Origin: Deltaproteobacteria bacterium
GTDB lineage: Bacteria; Bdellovibrionota_C; UBA2361; OMII01
Length of the DNA: 6,828 nt
Assembly: GCA_023262305.1 (NCBI GenBank)
Contig: JALRCK010000116.1
Location: forward strand, 1-6,828
Direction: 5' to 3'
Below, piece after piece: positions 6,184-6,828 of the stretch; the stretch's first letter is position 1, and each line of letters starts with the position of its first letter. The notes beneath the pieces were generated by a model, which was given only the letters and a program-made list of their open reading frames with translations, did no database searches and was not told the origin of the DNA. The position numbers were made by a program, and so were the translations under genes.

Positions 6184-6828
6184 AGATGGGTCGGTGATGT
6201 ACTGATTGGTCGAGGGATTCAATCCCCCTTCGATAAACTCCCTATGGAAGTAGAGCGACTTGATGTCATGCTGCTCATGACCTGCGCCGGTTGCAGCAGA
6301 GAACCCAACGTAGACTGCGCCCGTGTAGAGATCGGAGAGGTCTATCGTGTGTGAAAGGGTCGCTTCTGCGGGGCGCGTTGCGGAATCAGAGATTCGAATA
6401 TCAAGCCTTGTTGCGCTTCCATCGTAGTCCACCCAAACGTGATACGTTGAGCCGTTGTTCATGATGAACGGAGCGTTAACAGTTGCGATGGACTTTACCT
6501 TGCCGTTCAGATTGATCCCGATATGATTATTATTGGGATCCTCCGCGTAGCCATTCTGATAGGTATCAAATTCTACCACAAGCGATGGTCCCGCACCTCG
6601 GTATCCGATGGTGCTACCCTCTCCGCGCTCAGAGGTTAGATTGGTCTGAACCAAAAAGGCGAATCCATCAGCACCACCGGCCTTATTGCCGTTAGGCTGA
6701 GACATCTTGAAGGTGAAGTAAGAGCTAAAAGATGCATCCGGATTGAGGTTGATGAAGTTTTTATTGAGTGCCGCGCCCCACAGCTGTGCCTCATCTCTTG
6801 TTAATCGAAGATCTGGTCCATGGAATGT
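6178..6828 (-). CDS. L-type (legume-lectin-like) lectin domain protein, C-terminal part (5' end outside window)
   Basis: The frame is open from the right edge to TAG at 6180-6178, giving 216 residues; an internal ATG at 6705 is not the true start. The fragment spans nearly a whole L-type lectin fold: LRLTRDEAQLWGAAL and SFSSYFTFKM at the start; GGADGFAF, whose Asp (6669-6667) is the sugar-binding Asp of the family; GYRGAGPSL; the metal site VEFDTYQN..DPNNNHIGIN; YHVWVDYDG; and VYVGFSAATG near the end. Glu (6573-6571), Asp, Tyr, Asn, Asp and His (6525-6523) fall at +0, +2, +4, +6, +11 and +16, exactly the spacing of Con A Glu8, Asp10, Tyr12, Asn14, Asp19 and His24, so Ca/Mn binding looks intact. 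About 25 residues follow the domain. The protein is probably secreted or surface-exposed, but its signal and any upstream domains are out of view. It converges on the methyltransferase and is probably a separate transcript. Confidence 0.9.
   Translation of the reverse strand, partial: TFHGPDLRLTRDEAQLWGAALNKNFINLNPDASFSSYFTFKMSQPNGNKAGGADGFAFLVQTNLTSERGEGSTIGYRGAGPSLVVEFDTYQNGYAEDPNNNHIGINLNGKVKSIATVNAPFIMNNGSTYHVWVDYDGSATRLDIRISDSATRPAEATLSHTIDLSDLYTGAVYVGFSAATGAGHEQHDIKSLYFHREFIEGGLNPSTNQYITDPSR

Noticed and set aside
6178..6705. Lectin protein starting at the ATG at 6705
   Set aside because: The 41 codons upstream to the window edge are open and match the first strands of the lectin fold, so the ATG is an internal Met.
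1..6828. tRNA, rRNA, CRISPR, insertion sequence, integration site or riboswitch, including a cobalamin riboswitch upstream of the mutase unit
   Set aside because: I saw no cloverleaf, direct-repeat array, transposase, terminal inverted repeats or B12-box-like sequence, and the leader of the mutase unit is only about 50 nt by the predicted promoter.

Overview
The window is chromosomal-looking, moderately GC-rich, densely coding bacterial DNA. It carries the core of the propionyl-CoA to methylmalonyl-CoA to succinyl-CoA pathway. A gene product with a lipoprotein signal peptide points to a diderm or at least lipoprotein-processing bacterium. The host cannot be named from this sequence. Nothing looks like an insertion sequence, prophage, CRISPR array, tRNA or rRNA.

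Layout from left to right. Positions 1-527 (+) hold the 3' end of a CLC-family chloride channel/antiporter gene. After a 163-nt convergent gap with several small inverted repeats comes a leftward unit (3096 down to 691): a signal-peptide-bearing lipoprotein of unknown function, followed 3 nt later by the catalytic large subunit of a two-protein methylmalonyl-CoA mutase. A roughly 130-nt divergent promoter region separates this from a rightward four-gene unit (3228-6144): a propionyl-CoA carboxylase-type carboxyltransferase, a small acidic protein that may be an accessory (epsilon-like) subunit, a biotin carboxyl carrier protein and an FkbM-family methyltransferase. These genes are spaced 6 nt apart, then joined by two ATGA overlaps. 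From 6178 to the right edge, on the minus strand, lies the C-terminal part of an L-type (legume-lectin-like) lectin domain protein.

How the genes fit together: the carboxyltransferase and biotin carrier would interconvert propionyl-CoA and (S)-methylmalonyl-CoA, and the mutase would interconvert (R)-methylmalonyl-CoA and succinyl-CoA. The biotin carboxylase subunit, the epimerase, the B12-binding mutase subunit and the mutase chaperone are not in the window and must be encoded elsewhere or just outside it. The most interesting points are the small unrecognised protein inside the carboxylase operon, the lipoprotein tightly linked to the mutase, the methyltransferase translationally coupled to the biotin carrier, the lectin with an intact metal site, and a long imperfect hairpin that contains the stop codons of both convergent genes at 6139-6183.
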